Positions 63,423 through 64,000 of a stretch of DNA of 64,000 nucleotides are shown here, in pieces. Both the position numbers and the translations under genes were made by a program. Origin of the DNA: Erysipelotrichaceae bacterium (GTDB lineage: Bacteria > Bacillota_I > Bacilli_A > ML615J-28 > CAG-313); assembly GCA_015059015.1 (NCBI GenBank), contig SVBG01000008.1:1-64000 (forward strand), written 5' to 3'. The stretch's first letter is position 1. Each line of letters begins with the position of its first letter. A model generated the notes under the pieces. It made no database searches, was not told where the DNA came from, and was given only the letters and a program-made list of their open reading frames with translations.

Positions 63423-64000
63423 ATGAAAAAAATAATTAAATATAATCTAATATTATTATTATTAATGTTTATTTTAGGCTTAGTTTCATGTGATAAAGAG
63501 TATACGATAACTTGTTTAAATGAAGATGGAAGTGTTTATACAACAGTTGTTGTACAACATAAACAAGGGTTCACTAAGCCTGTTGATCCTATTAAAGAAG
63601 GGTATACGTTTATAGGATGGTTTAATGGTGAGGAAAAATGGAACTATGTTAATTATGAAGTTTGTGCAGATATGACAGTCGTTGCTAAATTTGAAATTAA
63701 TAAATATACTATTACTTTTGAAACTGGTGGAGGTAGTATTGTTTCATCTATTACAAAAGAATATAATAGTTTGATTGATAGTCCATCTAATCCTGTTCGT
63801 GAAGGGTATGAATTTGTTGGTTGGGATAAAGAAATTCCTTCAACTATGCCTGCACAAGATTTAACAATTACTGCAATATGGAAAAAAGATAACATTAAAA
63901 TAGTTGCAATAAGTCCTTTAAGTAGTTATCTTAGTATGTATGGTCAAGCTGTTAAAAATGGTATAGAACTTGCTGTTGAAGAAATTAATGCAAATGGTGG
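63423..64000 (+). CDS. lipoprotein with two InlB_B repeats fused to a type 1 periplasmic-binding-like domain (partial, runs off the window)
   Basis: ATG 63423 after GTGAGG; open to the window end. Signal peptide with lipobox GLVSC. Residues ~27-82 and ~83-155 are InlB_B repeats (PVDPIKEGYTFIGWFNG, NPVREGYEFVGWDKE). From ~160 the sequence IKIVAISPLSSYLSMYG and NGIELAVEEINANGG matches the start of branched-chain amino-acid-type (Leu/Ile/Val) binding proteins. The rest is outside the window, so ligand is unknown. Surface repeats in front of a binding protein are an unusual pairing. Confidence 0.75.
   Translation, partial: MKKIIKYNLILLLLMFILGLVSCDKEYTITCLNEDGSVYTTVVVQHKQGFTKPVDPIKEGYTFIGWFNGEEKWNYVNYEVCADMTVVAKFEINKYTITFETGGGSIVSSITKEYNSLIDSPSNPVREGYEFVGWDKEIPSTMPAQDLTITAIWKKDNIKIVAISPLSSYLSMYGQAVKNGIELAVEEINANG

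Overview
This window looks like a chromosome segment of a very AT-rich, low-GC Bacillota, probably of the Bacilli/Mollicutes side (RF39-, Acholeplasmatales- or Erysipelotrichales-like). The evidence is strongly AT-biased codon use, many short lipoproteins with a lipobox, Gram-positive style hairpin terminators, TTGNNN/TATAAT promoters, an infC-rpmI-rplT operon, an FMN riboswitch over a RibU-type ECF transporter, QueH, HPF, RecX and YitT genes, and surface proteins with InlB_B repeats. No rRNA, tRNA, transposase or CRISPR array was recognised.

Region 1 (about 0.2-21.3 kb) is an accessory, defence-like island. It opens with nucleotide-handling genes. Two intact proteins fuse a guanylate-kinase-like P-loop domain to a nucleoside-deoxyribosyltransferase/TIR-like domain (229-1308 minus, 5009-6106 plus). 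Between them lie a decayed Nudix gene and a decayed tandem-kinase gene. Next come two large membrane proteins with TrkA-N-like and RyR-like parts (6324-9059, 9246-11768) and a stand-alone RyR protein. A tight six-gene operon follows (12173-19708): TIR-type protein, agmatine deiminase homologue, 761-residue coiled-coil protein, ParA/MinD-type ATPase, a small unknown, and a two-domain S-adenosylmethionine-decarboxylase-like protein. A second RyR protein and a C-terminal TIR protein close the island. The combination of TIR, RyR, TrkA-N and two polyamine-type enzymes is the best candidate here for an undescribed immune or signalling system.

Region 2 (21.3-44.1 kb) mixes envelope and metabolic genes: a Cys-rich lipoprotein with twelve CxxC motifs, PlsC-type acyltransferase, PrsW-like protease, nagA, a DUF3791-type gene pair, an XRE-plus-leucine-rich-repeat protein, a run of lipoproteins, two ABC export modules, a DUF4143 ATPase behind 33-bp tandem repeats, and topoisomerase III.

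Region 3 (44.1-64 kb) is mostly core: infC-rpmI-rplT with an ATT-started infC, a secreted metallophosphoesterase, DUF1189, leuS, hpf, a HAD hydrolase, queH, secA with an extra zinc ribbon, prfB, yitT-type, recX, and an FMN-riboswitch-controlled RibU-glycerate kinase fusion. Part of the fusion's 3' end is duplicated 1080 bp downstream.

Two molecular oddities stand out. prfB (release factor 2) lacks the usual +1 frameshift site and instead has an in-frame UGA exactly at a conserved tryptophan codon (57303-57305). None of the 38 complete genes from 21.7 kb onward ends in UGA, whereas three accessory-island genes do. So UGA is close to an unused codon in the host's own genes, and RF2 synthesis may depend on UGA readthrough.
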